Shown here in pieces: positions 8,384 through 19,121 of a stretch of 20,885 bases of DNA (position 1 is the first letter of the stretch; each line of letters starts with the position of its first letter). Position numbers and translations under genes: made by a program. Source of the DNA: Chara braunii (lineage: Eukaryota > Streptophyta > Charophyceae > Charales > Characeae). The stretch is taken from assembly GCA_003427395.1 (NCBI GenBank), contig BFEA01000181.1, forward strand, positions 482,782 through 503,666, given 5' to 3'. The notes beneath the pieces are model-generated. The model searched no databases and was not told where the DNA came from. It saw nothing but the letters and a program-made list of their open reading frames with translations.

Positions 8384-8880
8384 TCACGCCCTCGTCGTTC
8401 GGTGAGCACAGCACTTCGCTAGCTTAGCGCCCGTACAACGCGCACCCTTGTCGTAGTCGGCAGTGCGGGCTGCCATCGCGAAGCCTCGACCAGTAAAGCC
8501 ATAGCTCCACTGGCTTAACACGTAGAGCTTCGCGCTCGCGCCTTGGGCGCGCGCGCGAACGGTCACTCGCTCAGGTTCCTCGTCGGCGCCGAATGAAGAG
8601 GCGAACTTTATCGTGAAGAACAACAATACCCTTTCAGGAGATCACGGACCTTCCTCGAAGTCGGCATTGTGGTCCGCCATAGCCATATTGGCGCGACGGG
8701 TAGTGCCACGTGCGCGTGCAGTGAGAATGTGTCCAGAGTTATCAAGATTCGATCAAGCGTCATCGACAATGTACGAATGCCCGTAAATTACTGCAAAGAC
8801 GCCTCTGGACGACTAATCTACGAGATTGAGTGGAAGTCTGCATCTTCAACACACGACATTCGTGAGATCTGACACCCCCT
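8384..8880. other. CpG-rich segment without a recognised gene
   Basis: Base composition changes to GC- and CpG-rich (for example GGGCGCGCGCGCGAAC near 8546-8561). Open frames exist on minus (8384-8626, 80 codons) and plus (8669-8872, 67 codons) but neither has a domain I know. Two related stretches, near 8457-8480 and 8658-8682, share AGTCGGCA-TG-GG--CGCCAT-like wording, which could be an old duplication. This may be a remnant of a host gene or of another element; I cannot tell. Confidence 0.35.
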
Positions 8881-11195
8881 ATCCACCTAGGCGGCTGACC
8901 ATACTCCCCCCCCTCCTCAACCATCACTCCTTGTCACGAGCAAGGGCTCACTACCTCCATCGCCATATCCTATAGTCTCTCCTCCGACCGACATCCCGCC
9001 TATCCTTCCCCCTAGCGCCCCCGCATCAACTCATTCCTTGACCATAAGCCGGATAATAACACCAACGTCCCCCCCTTTCTCCCAACACCCGATCCCTCCC
9101 AGCCCAATCCCACGCTGACACCACCCCGACCCCATCAACCGGATCCCAGCTCGTCCACATCCGAATTCCGACCCCGACCCCGATCCCAATCCGATTACAC
9201 CTCGACCTCACCCTAATTCCGACCCCAATCCCGACCGTAATCCTGCGCCCGACCCGACCTCATCCCGATCCCAACCTCTCCAAACCTCTTCTCATCGCGA
9301 CCCCATCACGGCTCTACACCGCCCCCACCCCGATCCCACCTCTTCCCCATCCTAGTCCTGATCTCGATCCCAACCCCCTCCCGATCCCTCGGTCCCACCC
9401 TACCGATCATGACCTCAATCCCAATTCCAACCTATCCTTTCCCCGATCCTAGTCCGACCCCTCCCACCCTCATCCCACCCTGCTTCTAGTTTGTTCCCGC
9501 CCTGATCCCATCCCCGTCCCATCCAAATCCCGATCTTGCTCCCGACCCCGACTCCACCCATTTCGACTCCCACCCGATTCCTACTCCAACCCACTTCGCC
9601 TTCGATCCGGACCCCAACCCACTTCATCCCGACCCTAATCCCTACCCACTCCCACCCGATCCTGACCCGCTTCGACTCCCACTCGATCCCGATCCCCAAC
9701 CACTTGGACTCTCACCCGTTTTCCCCCCCCACTCTGCGACTCCCGATCCTGACCTATTTCAACTTCCACCCGATCCCATCTCTACTCCGTCCCTCCTCGT
9801 CGTCGACTCCGACCCCAGCCCACTTCGGCTCCCCCCACGATCCCAATCCCAACCCACTTCTACTCCCACCCGACCCTGTCCCACTTCGATCCTAACTCAC
9901 CTTGACTCGCACCCACTCCCACTTCCGCCCCATCCCGACCCACTTCGATCCCAACTCACGTCGACTCCCCCNCCCGACCCACTTCGATCCCAACTCACGT
10001 CGACTCCCACCCGCCCCCCCCCCTCGCCCCCGATCCCGACCCGCCTCGATCCCAATCACCTCGATTCCCACCCGCCCTCACTTCGCCCCCGATCCCAACC
10101 CATCTCGATTCCCTGCCGGTCCCGATCCCAGCCCATTTCGACTCCTACCCGATCCCAATCCCAACCCACTTCGGGTCCCACCCGATCCCGACCCACCTCG
10201 ATCCTAACTCATTTCAACCCACGCCCGCGCTCGCTCTGCCCCCCCACCCCGACCAAACTCGATCCCGACTCACTTCGACTCCCACCTCCTCCCACCTCGC
10301 CCCCGATCCTGACCCGCCGCGACCCCAATTCACCTCGATCCCCACCCGCCCTTACTTCGCCCCCGATCCCGACCCACTTCAATTCCCCCCCGAACCTGAT
10401 CCTATACCCATCTCGACTTCTTCCCGTTCCCACTTCGACTCCCTTTAGATCTTGATCCCAACCCACTTCGACTCCCACCCGATCCCAATCCCAACACCTT
10501 TCGACTCCCCCCCCGACCCTGACCCGCTTCGATCCTAACTCTCCTAAACTCCCACCCGCCCCCACTTCGCCCCCGATCCCGACCCACTTCGATTCCCCCC
10601 GAACCCGATCCCAACCCATCTCGACTTCTTCCCGATCCCATTCTGACTCCCTTCGGATCCTGATCCCAACCCACTTCGACTCCCACCTGATCCCTATCCC
10701 AACACCTTTCGACTCCCCCCGACCCTGACCCGCGTCTATCCCAACTCACCTCAACTCCCACCCGCCCCCTCTTCGCCCCCGATCCCGACCCACTTCTTTC
10801 CCGACCCATTTCGACTCCCACTTGCCCCCACCTTGCCCCCGATCCCGATCCGTCTTGATTCCCTCCCGATCCCGATCCCGGCCCATTTCGAACTCCTACA
10901 TGTTCCCACTCTGACTCCCACCCAACCACGACCCCAACTCGCTACAATCCCTCCCGATCCCAATCCTAGTCCACATCTACTCCCACTCGATCCCGACCCA
11001 TCTCGACCCCATCCCACCTCGATTTCCACCCTTTCCCACCTCACCCCTATTCACGACCCGCCTCGACTCTCACCCGACCCTGATCCTATCCCACCCCAGT
11101 ACCCACCCACTCTAATCCTGACCCCACGCAATGTCCCCAGGACGCTCTCACCCCTCTATCCCTACCCCCTCCAAACAGACCCATCCCTTTAACGA
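8880..11195 (+). repeat. C-rich, pyrimidine-biased degenerate satellite, ~2.3 kb
   Basis: Nearly the whole stretch is written with a few short modules: CCGAYCC, CCAACCC, CACTTCGACTCCC, CACCTCGATCCC. The plus strand is strongly C-rich and G-poor, so the minus strand is G-rich with GGG runs every few bases. Local exact repeats occur, such as identical 36-mers at 9934-9969 and 9973-10008 (an N sits between them). The module order is irregular before about 10000 and more regular afterwards. All open frames here (up to 175 codons) are Pro/Asp/Ser or Gly/Arg/Val low-complexity products open on both strands and are artefacts of the missing stop triplets. The array begins just after 8880 and stops abruptly at about 11195, where LINE coding sequence begins. 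Confidence 0.93.
10341..10766 (+). repeat. Higher-order unit of about 206-210 bp inside the C-rich satellite
   Basis: The anchor CCCACCCGCC occurs at 10341-10350, 10551-10560 and 10757-10766, giving periods of 210 and 206. The modules between anchors come in the same order in the first two units: CTTCGCCCCCGATCCCGACC, a GAACC block, CATCTCGACTTCTTCCCG, a TGATCCCAACCC block, then CAACACCTTTCGACTCC. A shorter unit of about 60 bp with the same anchor precedes it at 10006-10076 and again at 10281-10350. Confidence 0.8.
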
Positions 11196-11222
11196 CGGCC
11201 TTAGTAAGATCATTCTGCGATA

Positions 11223-13977
11223 CTTACTATCCTCTCTCCCGACCTTTCCGACAAGACAGTGATAGCGAGAGATGGTTGGGCTAAGCACATTGAAAGATCG
11301 CAAATTTAACTCAAGGCACAGGCCCGAATGTTCAGACAGTACTGGAGAAAGCAGTTAATGTTATCGATAACGAAGCCCTCAAATTTTTGATAGAAAAGAC
11401 GAAGGTTCAAGGAATCGAATCTACCGAAAACAGATAATTGATGGCAAGGAAGAGGAGGTGATCATCTGGAAATACCCAGAAGAAAAGATCGCCGAAATGG
11501 ACGATCTGCATGAAAAACATGGAGTAGTTTTCAACTTCGCATTCCACGGCGCAGATCTCCAGCCAACAGAGAAGAGGAAATGGATAATTGACACGATCAG
11601 AAAGGAACCGAAACTCTGATTGGGGACACCTATTCATTGCAGAGCTTGGGACGGAATAACATCATGGTAATCTTTATCCATGAGGACCATGCACGGTTTG
11701 CAGCCGAAATGCAATCTAGAAACCGTCATGTATCAGTTTGCACCATCACTAGATGGAAAAAGCTATTTGTCCAAAGAGAAAACCCAGTATTCGCAGTCTC
11801 CTACAAACAAACTCTGCTGAAGGAGAACTTATGGGTCCAGTTTGACAACATTCAGCCCGGTTTTCACGGTATGTTGGTCGACAGACTTTAGAGAGTATAC
11901 AGCGAACAAGATCCTGAAATGGATTCTACCGACGCCTGAATTTTTGGCCCCACACTGCGGAACCATGACAACGATCCTTGACGTGCAAACAGATGACCCT
12001 CCAGTTTTCCCACCGACCTGGAAATTCCAAATAGAAAACAGGCAGATAGAGGTAAGGATATCAACCAAAACCTCACCCATCTGTTTCCGCTGCAAAGAGC
12101 GGGGTCACCTGGGAACGGATCCTACCTGCCCAAAGTTCCCAAAACAATCGGAAGAACGGAAGCTACCGCCAAACATGCTGGTGGAGGTGGAAGATGCGCC
12201 TGGAATATGGTTCGTAGCAGACTCATGCTACGATGGGTGGGTCTTTGATGATAATCTGGATGAGCCCTACTGGGTGTGGCATTTCGCGGATCAGACACCA
12301 TCCATCAAAAACCCAGACATTTTCCCCCCAGCAGACAGCAGATGGCAAAAGAAAGCAACAGGGAAAGTAAAAGGGAACCCGACGAAAATCAACACCAATC
12401 CCATCACGGATTCGCGGGTAATCAGAGAAGAGAAAGCAAGGGAAGATTTGTTGTGTGATCTAGACACTATAAGGGAACAAATTGAGCAAGAATACAAGGA
12501 ACCAATGATCTTCAGGGAGGCACTAAAACAAGCAGAACTGCAGACATACAATAGGAAGGATAAAACGCAGCTTGATAACAAGCGATCTTTACATGGGTTT
12601 TGTAGACATTTGGAGAAGGAGATGGGCTCAAAGAGAAGGAAAGCAGGGGAGTCTGAAGAAGGGAAGGAAGTGAAAATGACAGAAGGATCAAAAGAAGAGG
12701 AAACAATGGATTTGGATATGACGGGGAGCAAGGCGGATGGGGAACTAGAAGGGAGGAGCAGCACACCAGACGCTGGTTCCACAGACGAGGATGATCGATC
12801 CAGGCAATCATTGGCCTGGCTCAGGGAATATGTGGAAAAGGCAAAAAGGGAACGGGAACACGCTTTCGATGTCCGGGTAGCCTGCCTGAAACACGCAGAA
12901 AGGCCTCAGGTGAATGGTAGGAAGGAGGCCATTGCGGGGATCAACAATTCCTCTAATCAGTATGAAATGCTCAAAAGGGAAAAGGCAGAGGAATTTTCTG
13001 AATACGCAGCTTTCAGATATGCGGAAAAGAAAAGAGCAAGGGACCAGGGAACATAGGACAAGGACAAAACCATCCCTGCGACCCAAGGTAAGGAAAGTAG
13101 GCAAGAATAAAAAACGAAAGGATTCCAGTGACGAACAAGAAGCAATTGAAGAGAAATCAAAACGCGTTCTCCTCGAAAAGGAAGTGGCAAAAAAACTGAA
13201 AAAATGGAACACCATCAGACAGATAACAAATGGGAAAGCCCCAATGGTGACCGAGTCGGCCAAAGCAGCCCGTAGAACCCTGAGAAACATCAAGCTACTC
13301 ATTGCAGCCAGATATGTGGAAAAGGCAAAGGAATGGCAGATCGCAACAGACATATCCTTCAAAATCCCCCACTTTGTGGAAGGAGCGAATGTTGTCAAAG
13401 TCCTGAAAGAACAAATTACGATGGAAACCCAACTGGGGTATTTGAGACTGTTGCTATGGAGGGGGGGCAGGTTGACACCTCCATGCAAGAGGACCCAGAG
13501 AGCGGCCAGAAGAGCACGGGTGAATGCAACAGGAACTCCCCAAGGGCCTTCTCAGCTCTAGTTGCAAAGATACCAGAATCTGCAAAACTCAGATCCGGGA
13601 TGATCTGGAAACCTTGGAGAACGGTGAATGAGGTTCCCTACAGCATTCTGGCAGACGTAGGGGTATCACCGGAGTTGTTGGCCACAACCGTTGCCCATAT
13701 TGTCACAACAGGGCTGTTGGAGGGGGACGAGGATGTGGACGCAAATGCATACGCTACTGATTGTGAAAGATTCTACAGAAGTGACGCTTCAGACTGCGAA
13801 TCATGGATGGGGATGAAAGGGAAAAGCTGGACCTGTCCCCCGAGTTGGAAAATGACGGTAGTAAAAAGACGGAGCTAGACGGATCAGCTACTGGAAGAGC
13901 TCGCTCTCTCTCCCCATTAGAGGACAATGGACCGAAGACCGATCAGAAGGTAATCGGAGAGGGTGCGAGCATGGAAG

Positions 13978-14009
<32 letters not shown>

Positions 14010-14069
14010 AAACCCCCCTACCAACCAATCCCCCTGACCCGGTACAACGACAGACATGGAGAGCTATAG
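11223..14069 (+). pseudogene. LINE ORF1 (RNA-binding, CCHC knuckle), multiply frameshifted
   Basis: ORF1 proteins bind element RNA and form the RNP. Coding sense can be followed through successive frames: 11223-11310, 11299-11434, 11410-11619 (TGA), 11637-11891, 11842-13056, 12914 to about 13440, about 13430-13800, 13803-14069. The N-terminal part (11637-11930; WVQFDNIQPGF-like wording) resembles the region before the knuckle in plant LINE ORF1s, sometimes called DUF4283; this assignment is weak. A clean zinc knuckle is at 12082-12129, C-x2-C-x4-H-x6-C (CFRCKERGHL...C). A long Lys/Glu/Arg-rich half follows, probably helical or coiled, with the similar stretches EYVEKAKRE (near 12828) and RYVEKAKEW (near 13314). 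The end is an acidic segment, a poly-Pro run from the C31 homopolymer, and a TAG that overlaps the ORF2 start. At about 940 codons it is long for a LINE ORF1. Confidence 0.8.
13978..14008 (+). repeat. C31 homopolymer in the ORF1 tail
   Basis: Thirty-one consecutive C residues read as poly-proline in the ORF1 end frame (13803-14069). A second short C run follows in CCCCCC at about 14012-14018. Length is uncertain because long homopolymers are prone to slippage in replication, cloning and sequencing; one base more or less would break the ORF1 end. Confidence 0.95.
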
Positions 14070-15090
14070 ACTAAGGGCCAACGAGGCAGGGGATTGCATT
14101 GATTGGAGAACTCAAGGGCTTGTCATTAGAAGCAGGAATGTCAATGGACTTGGGAATATAGTGGGAAGAGAGAAAAAGATGAACGATTTACTGTCAAGAT
14201 TAACAATGGAGAACAGAAAAGTAGTAGATATCTTGCTACTCCAAGAAACTCATATCACCTTCTCGATAGAACATGACAGAGTCCGCTCATTCCTGGCAAG
14301 GAAACTAGGAGGCTTAAAAGACGAAATATGGTCAGCAGACCCCTCCACAAGCTCCAATGGGACCGCAATCCTGATTCCCAAATCCTCCCGTCTATATAAA
14401 GCAGGCTCAATTCTAGACAAGAAAGCGGATCTGGCTGAAGGAAGATGGTGCCTACTACACCTTAAATGGAAAGAAGAGGAATTCATATTGATTAACATAT
14501 ATGCACCAAATTCGACGACGGAGAGAACGACATTTCTGACAAATTTTAGGAATTTGATCCCACCATTGACCCCTTGTATCGTGGTGGGCAACTGGAATGC
14601 CACTATGGATCCGATAACAGACCGTATATCGCGGCCCTCCAACAATGTCAATTCAACAGAAGCAATACCAATTCAAGAATTGATGTTGGACCACAATCTA
14701 GTAGAACCATACAGAACCCTACACCCTACCAAAAAAACATTCACCCTGGTCAAGAAAAATCATGCACATCACACGGCCTTCTCACGAATTGATTATTTCT
14801 TGGTGTCAAAAATAATGATGGGGGCAGTCAAGGGTGCGGAGGTACTATCTCTGGCCTCTTATACAAGGCTAGTTCTGTGCTTTGACCAAGTGGTCAAAAA
14901 GGGTGCCAGCTTCCACAAGCTCAACAACTCCCTGCTACTCAGCCAAACCTTCCAAAAGGAGGTAATTGACTGCTGGATGGGACAGAGGTCTGCACGCTTG
15001 AGTACCGAGTCCCAGTGGGACTGGTTCAAGAAAAGCTACTCTACCCTCTCAATCACTGCGGCCAGAATATCTAGAAACTCGCGTCCATAA
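14056..15090 (+). pseudogene. LINE ORF2, AP-type endonuclease domain
   Basis: This exonuclease-endonuclease-phosphatase domain nicks the target DNA to prime reverse transcription. The 344-codon frame starts at ATG 14056, inside the last codons of ORF1. Seen: RNVNGL (Asn at residue 28), LLQETH (catalytic Glu, residue 64), FILINIYAPN near residues 155-165, VVGNWNA (residues 176-182), TFTLVKK, and SRIDYFLVS near residue 255. Two catalytic sites are damaged. The GD-x-N box reads GNWN, with Asn (AAC, 14590) in place of Asp. The final SDH box near residue 275 reads SYT. The frame ends at a TAA (15088-15090) caused by a shift; coding sense continues in the frame of 15090. Confidence 0.92.
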
Positions 15091-16389
15091 GGAAGCAAAG
15101 GAGACAATCTCTAGAATTTGCTTTAAAATTGGCTGAAACTAACTTGACAAACAACCCCTCCTCGCCATTGTACAATGACATCTTTGAGAAGGCACGAGAG
15201 GAACTCATGATTTGGAGGTGGTGGGATTTAAAAGGCCTACAAACAAGAGCCAAAATGTGTGAATACGAGCTCAGTGATTCAATGACAAAACATTTTTTTG
15301 CCCGAATTAAGGCCAACTCGAGAGCTAACACAATAGAAGGCTTGAGACCTACAATGGCCTCGGAGACGGTGACATCAGACAACAAAGGGATGTTAGAGAT
15401 AGCCAAAAACTTCTACAAGGACCTTTATCACTCTAAGACCCCCACACCGGCACCTCCCAACACAAGAGAGGCAAGACAAAAAATGCTTCAATATTTGGAA
15501 CAAACAATAACACCCGAACAAGCCGAGGCACTAGACAAACCGATTACGATTGAGGAGCTACACCAAGCCTTACTAGGCATGAATAATGGTAAGACCTCTA
15601 GGATCGACGGACTAACAAAAGAATTTTGGGAAAAATTATGGCCCCTTCTAGGGCTGGACCTGCTAAACTATTACAACGACAGCTGGACTAAGGGGGGGCT
15701 CGACAACCTACTCAGCAGCAGTGTGATCACACTATATAAAAAGGCAACAAAGAAGACATTAAAAACTATAGACCAATCTCACTCCTAACACTTCCATATA
15801 AAATCCTGGCTAAAGCCCTCTCCAACCGACTCACCCAAATCACAAATAAATGCTTCCACATCGATCAGACAGGCTTCATCCCCGGTCGATACATCCTAGA
15901 TAACGTACTGACACTAAATGAGGCAGTAAGGAAGATTAGAGAGAGGAAAATAAATGCTGCAATACGTTTCTTCGACTTTAAAAAGGCCTATGACCAAGTT
16001 AACTGGGATTTCATGGAAGCTAGCATGAAAAAATGGGAGTTGGACCAAATTTCAAAAAATGGAGCCCAATACTATACAAAGATGCAACGGGCTGTGTCCA
16101 AGTCAACGACCTTCTGTCAGACTACTACCCGATCTCCCGCTCAGTCCGACAAGGAGATCCATTGGCCCCATCAATCTTCTTGTTCGTAATGGAAGCTATC
16201 GCATCATTCCTATGCAAGGACCCATCAATCCAAAGACTCGCTAACGCCAACATAGGCTCAGCTCACCAAATAGATTTCCCCACAGCTATCATGTTTGTGG
16301 ACGACCTAACTGTCTTGATTAGAGCTACTGACTCGTCGTTCAGAACCTTGGCGAAAGCAATGGAAGCTTCAGATTGGCCTAAGAAATGA
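15090..16389 (+). pseudogene. LINE ORF2, linker and reverse transcriptase
   Basis: RT copies element RNA at the nicked target. First frame (15090-15788): charged linker, a LRPTMASE stretch, TIEELHQALLGMNNGK and IDGLTKEFW (RT motif 0/1), then LITLYKK-like strand 1. A shift near 15750 moves to a frame seen at 15764-16040: NYRPISLL, DQTGFIPGR, and FFDFKKAYD with the first catalytic Asp (codon 15974). Another shift near 16040 moves to the 16033-16389 frame: SVRQGDPLAPSIFLFVMEAI and MFVDDLTVL, the FVDD form of the catalytic box, with Asps at 16300 and 16303. All three catalytic Asps survive. The GK-T-x-x-IDG motif has Arg where a small residue is usual. The block order and spacing match the non-LTR RT family and differ from the Ty3 RT at 2351-3450. 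Confidence 0.93.
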
Positions 16390-17171
16390 CGATCAATTGG
16401 GGGAAGACAATAGGATGGTGGCTATCAGATGAGGACCCCCTACTATTACAAGGAGAGGAAGCAGCTATGACCTGGGAGACGCCAGACACCCCCACCCGGT
16501 ACCTTGGTGTACTCATTACAAGAGAAGGGCTAGCCCCCCAAATGGGCCAGAACATGCTGACTAAACAAATCAACAAATTAGGAAGATGGGGCAATGCCTT
16601 CACGTCCCTCATTGGACGAGCCCTGGTCTTTAATACTTCGGTCTTCTCAATGATGTGGTACTTAGCCTGCATCTGGACTATCCTGGATAATTCCATTAAA
16701 GAACTGAACTGAAAAGCCAGGCTATACCTATGGTCAGGAGACCCCAACAAAGAGAACAACATATCTAAAGTCGCATGGCACTATGTCACGAGGAGCCCGC
16801 TAAAGGGAGGTCTAGGGATTATAGACCCCAGAACAGCAACTAAAGCCTTGCAAATGAATTGGATTATCAAGCTTCTGATGAACCCAGACAGCGCATGGCA
16901 TAAACTAGCCTCGGATAGTATCAGATCACTAGCCCCAGTGCCCTCACCAGAGGATATGTCAGGACTGTTCTGGGTAATGAATAAAGATTGGACCATAGCC
17001 ACGGGCAGAAGGAATCGAACATGGGACGCCAGTCTAGAAAGCCATAGGCTTGATACTCCACACTGGACGTCGCTTCTTCAAATCTGGAGAAAAATAATCC
17101 CTAACAAGTCCAACAGACCTAGATCTAAGGATAAGGCAACCGCTCTTCGGAAATCAATGGGTGACAAATGA
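16383..17171 (+). pseudogene. LINE ORF2, RT thumb and connector
   Basis: After a shift and a TAA at 16380-16382, the frame gives INWGKTIGWWLSD, then the YLGVLIT motif that follows the palm in LINE RTs, KLGRWGNAFTSLIGRALVFN, and IWTILDNSIKELN. A TGA at 16710-16712 interrupts at a position where a Trp is expected before KARLYLW, consistent with TGG to TGA. The same frame then continues through VAWHYVTRSPLKGGLGIIDP, typical of the region after the RT in plant LINEs, to a TGA at 17169. No catalytic residues are expected here. Confidence 0.88.
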
Positions 17172-18549
17172 GGGCGATAACCCCCTTTTCTTGGAACACA
17201 GGTGGCTCTCATGGGTCAAAAATGGCATATGGAAAGTCGCCCACGTATGGAATGAGGACAGAAAAGAATGGAAGACAGAATAGGAAATTAGTTCCCAACT
17301 GAAAGGATGCCCAAGCGAGGACCCAATCTCTGGTACATTGTCAGCCTCATTCCACAGGAATGGAAAGATATCTTGACGGAAGCCGTCCCATGGAAACCCG
17401 GAGAATGGGGACTTAAGATACAAGAATGATTCCCTCGAGAGCCTTCCAATTTTCCCACATGCACGAGATTCACACACCAAGGCCACCTTCCTCTCCTTCC
17501 CAATCTCCACAACTGCTACCAATACACTGACTATCCTGAATAACAATGTGGAGTCTGTCGTCTTGGACTCCTTCCTACTCAGGAAGATAAGGGTCCTTGG
17601 CTCTTGGCCCAAGTCAATCTTTAGACCAGACACAACAATCCACAACCTGGAGTTTGACCCAACTAAATGGGCATGGATGCCGGACAAGACTAAGAACATC
17701 AAATCCCAAACCCCAATTCAAGAGTATACAGTTAAACTAGGATACAAACTGTCACTGAAAACCAAAGACCCCGACCCTATCATTAAAAAAAGATGGCACA
17801 ATCTACTGGGCCAAAAGGCAGACAATCTCACACGGATCCAATGGAAAAAGTTCAAGCTCATCAGGCCAATCAAAATCAGAAGCTTACAATGGCTAATCGC
17901 CTACGCGGCATTACCAGTGAACCAATGACTACACACGAGGCATAAGAGTTCAGATCCCAACAGCTCAGACTTGTGCGTGGTTTGTAATGAAGGGACGGTA
18001 GAGGACATAGTTCACTGCCTAGTACATTGCAGAGAGGCGACAGATTACTGGGCAAGAGCATCGGCACTCTGGAACTCCCTATTCCCAACCCCCTTCCTCG
18101 AACATCCCATCCAACTTCTCCTCTTGACTAACATCCCTCAACAGCTCCGGAAGGCGGAAAAAATCTGGTTTGGACTCATCAGAAAGGTTACATTATGGGT
18201 CATATGGAAAGAAAGATGCAGCAGAACGATTGAAGGACTGTCCAACCCACACGAGAAAGTTTGGGTGGAGACGAAAACGATGATACAAGCCGAAATCCTC
18301 TGCAGATGGAGGAAGACCAAGCAGTCATGGACGGAGGACGAGGAACAACGAAAGAAGGTTAGAAGGACCTTCAGCAAGAACTGGTTGATAAACGGCAAGA
18401 TTGCAGAGTTATGAGAAGACTGCATCTGCTGGAAAGAGTGGCACAACCCCAGGAAGGATTCACCAACAGCAGATAACTGCGGATGGACAAGACATCCCAT
18501 GATCAGACATCCAAGAGGGGGGAATAAGACGAAAGTAAGGGTCCCATAG
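17143..18549 (+). pseudogene. LINE ORF2 C-terminus with zf-RVT zinc-binding domain
   Basis: Coding sense runs 17143-17376 (stops at 17281 and 17374), an alternate frame around 17331-17429 (WYIVSLIPQEWKDIL), then one frame from about 17430 to 18414. Seen: DPTKWAWM, GYKLSL, LQWLIAYAALPVN, a TGA at 17926-17928 where the truncated relative at 19122 has Trp, then CVVCNEGTVEDIVHCLVHC (from 17974), the Cys/His pattern of zf-RVT, followed by WVIWKERCSR and a basic tail. A TGA at 18412-18414 ends the frame, but continuing in frame gives CICWKEWHN and a TAG at 18547-18549. The WHN segment also occurs in the truncated relatives, so I infer that the TGA is a nonsense change and the original end was near 18549. 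The domain probably helps the protein hold RNA or DNA. Confidence 0.87.
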
Positions 18550-18738
18550 AGCAGGATAGTAATGGAGGGTTTAGGGATTAGGGGTTTAAGGAGTTCTCAG
18601 AGAGGGTAGAGAAATTTAGGACAGGGGTCAGGATGGCTTTTGGATAAGGATGGATAAGGCAAGACTCTCGATACCAGACGAGGACGAGTAACAGAGCACA
18701 GAACAATTGGGTTTTACTAAGATCTGGCTGATTGAAGG
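18550..18738 (+). other. LINE 3' UTR with telomere-like heptamers
   Basis: No coding sense. It contains GGGTTTAGGG at 18567-18576 followed closely by ATTAGGGGTTTAAGG (18577-18591), and further G-rich purine DNA to about 18660. No poly(A) run marks the LINE end. The border with the next LINE fragment lies somewhere between 18660 and 18738. Confidence 0.65.
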
Positions 18739-18972
18739 AAAGTCGCAGAGATAGAGATCTCCGATGTCCAGTGGAAGGACTGGCACAACTCACAAGGTGC
18801 CAGGAGAAAACCAAGTTACCTTGCGATCAATGGAGTAGTCCCGATACAGACAACAACGTCCTATGCCGAGCAACAAGGATATCACGCGGGAACTTTGGAA
18901 AGGAAGGAGATTCAGATTAGTGACTGGAGGCAGATCCTACCACTTTCTCTCGTTTTGAGTAGATCTTTTTGA
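18739..18972 (+). pseudogene. Truncated relative of the LINE ORF2 C-terminal tail
   Basis: An in-frame reading without its own start ends at a TGA at 18970-18972. It gives KVAEIEISDVQWKDWHNSQG, clearly parallel to KIAEL...CICWKEWHN at the end of the LINE at 18400-18450, and continues about 55 residues further with no known motif. I read it as the last part of another LINE copy of a related but distinct subfamily, 5'-truncated at or near 18735. The stretch 18973-19121 after it would be its 3' UTR and holds nothing else that I recognise. Confidence 0.7.
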
Positions 18973-19121
18973 CAGGCCTAAGAGGGGAACCTGAGAGGAG
19001 CAAGTTGTTAGGGCAAGCTGACAGTCAATCCTCCATCAAGGGAGCAATCAATGCTGGCCAGGGGTCCTTCAGCCATATGGAAGGAAGCGTGAGTGTGTTT
19101 CATGATGTAATATTTTTCTGA

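Larger units (their letters stand above)
11212..18549 (+). mobile_element. Near full-length L1-clade plant-type LINE, degenerate
   Basis: Non-LTR retrotransposons of this kind copy themselves by target-primed reverse transcription. ORF1 (11223-14069) and ORF2 (14056-18549) are both complete in domain content but broken by many frameshifts and some stops. ORF2 order is AP endonuclease, RT, zf-RVT zinc-binding C-terminus, as in plant L1-clade LINEs. The 5' end touches the C-rich satellite at about 11195; the 3' UTR follows 18549 and contains GGGTTTAGGG instead of a visible poly(A). No target-site duplication could be recognised because the 3' border lies among other LINE fragments. By frame changes I count at least six lesions in ORF1 and six or more in ORF2. 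Confidence 0.93.

Noticed and set aside
9415-11192. Long open frames on both strands with Pro/Asp or Gly/Arg/Val-rich products
   Set aside because: They follow from a C-rich repeat almost without stop triplets; open on both strands and repetitive, so not proteins.
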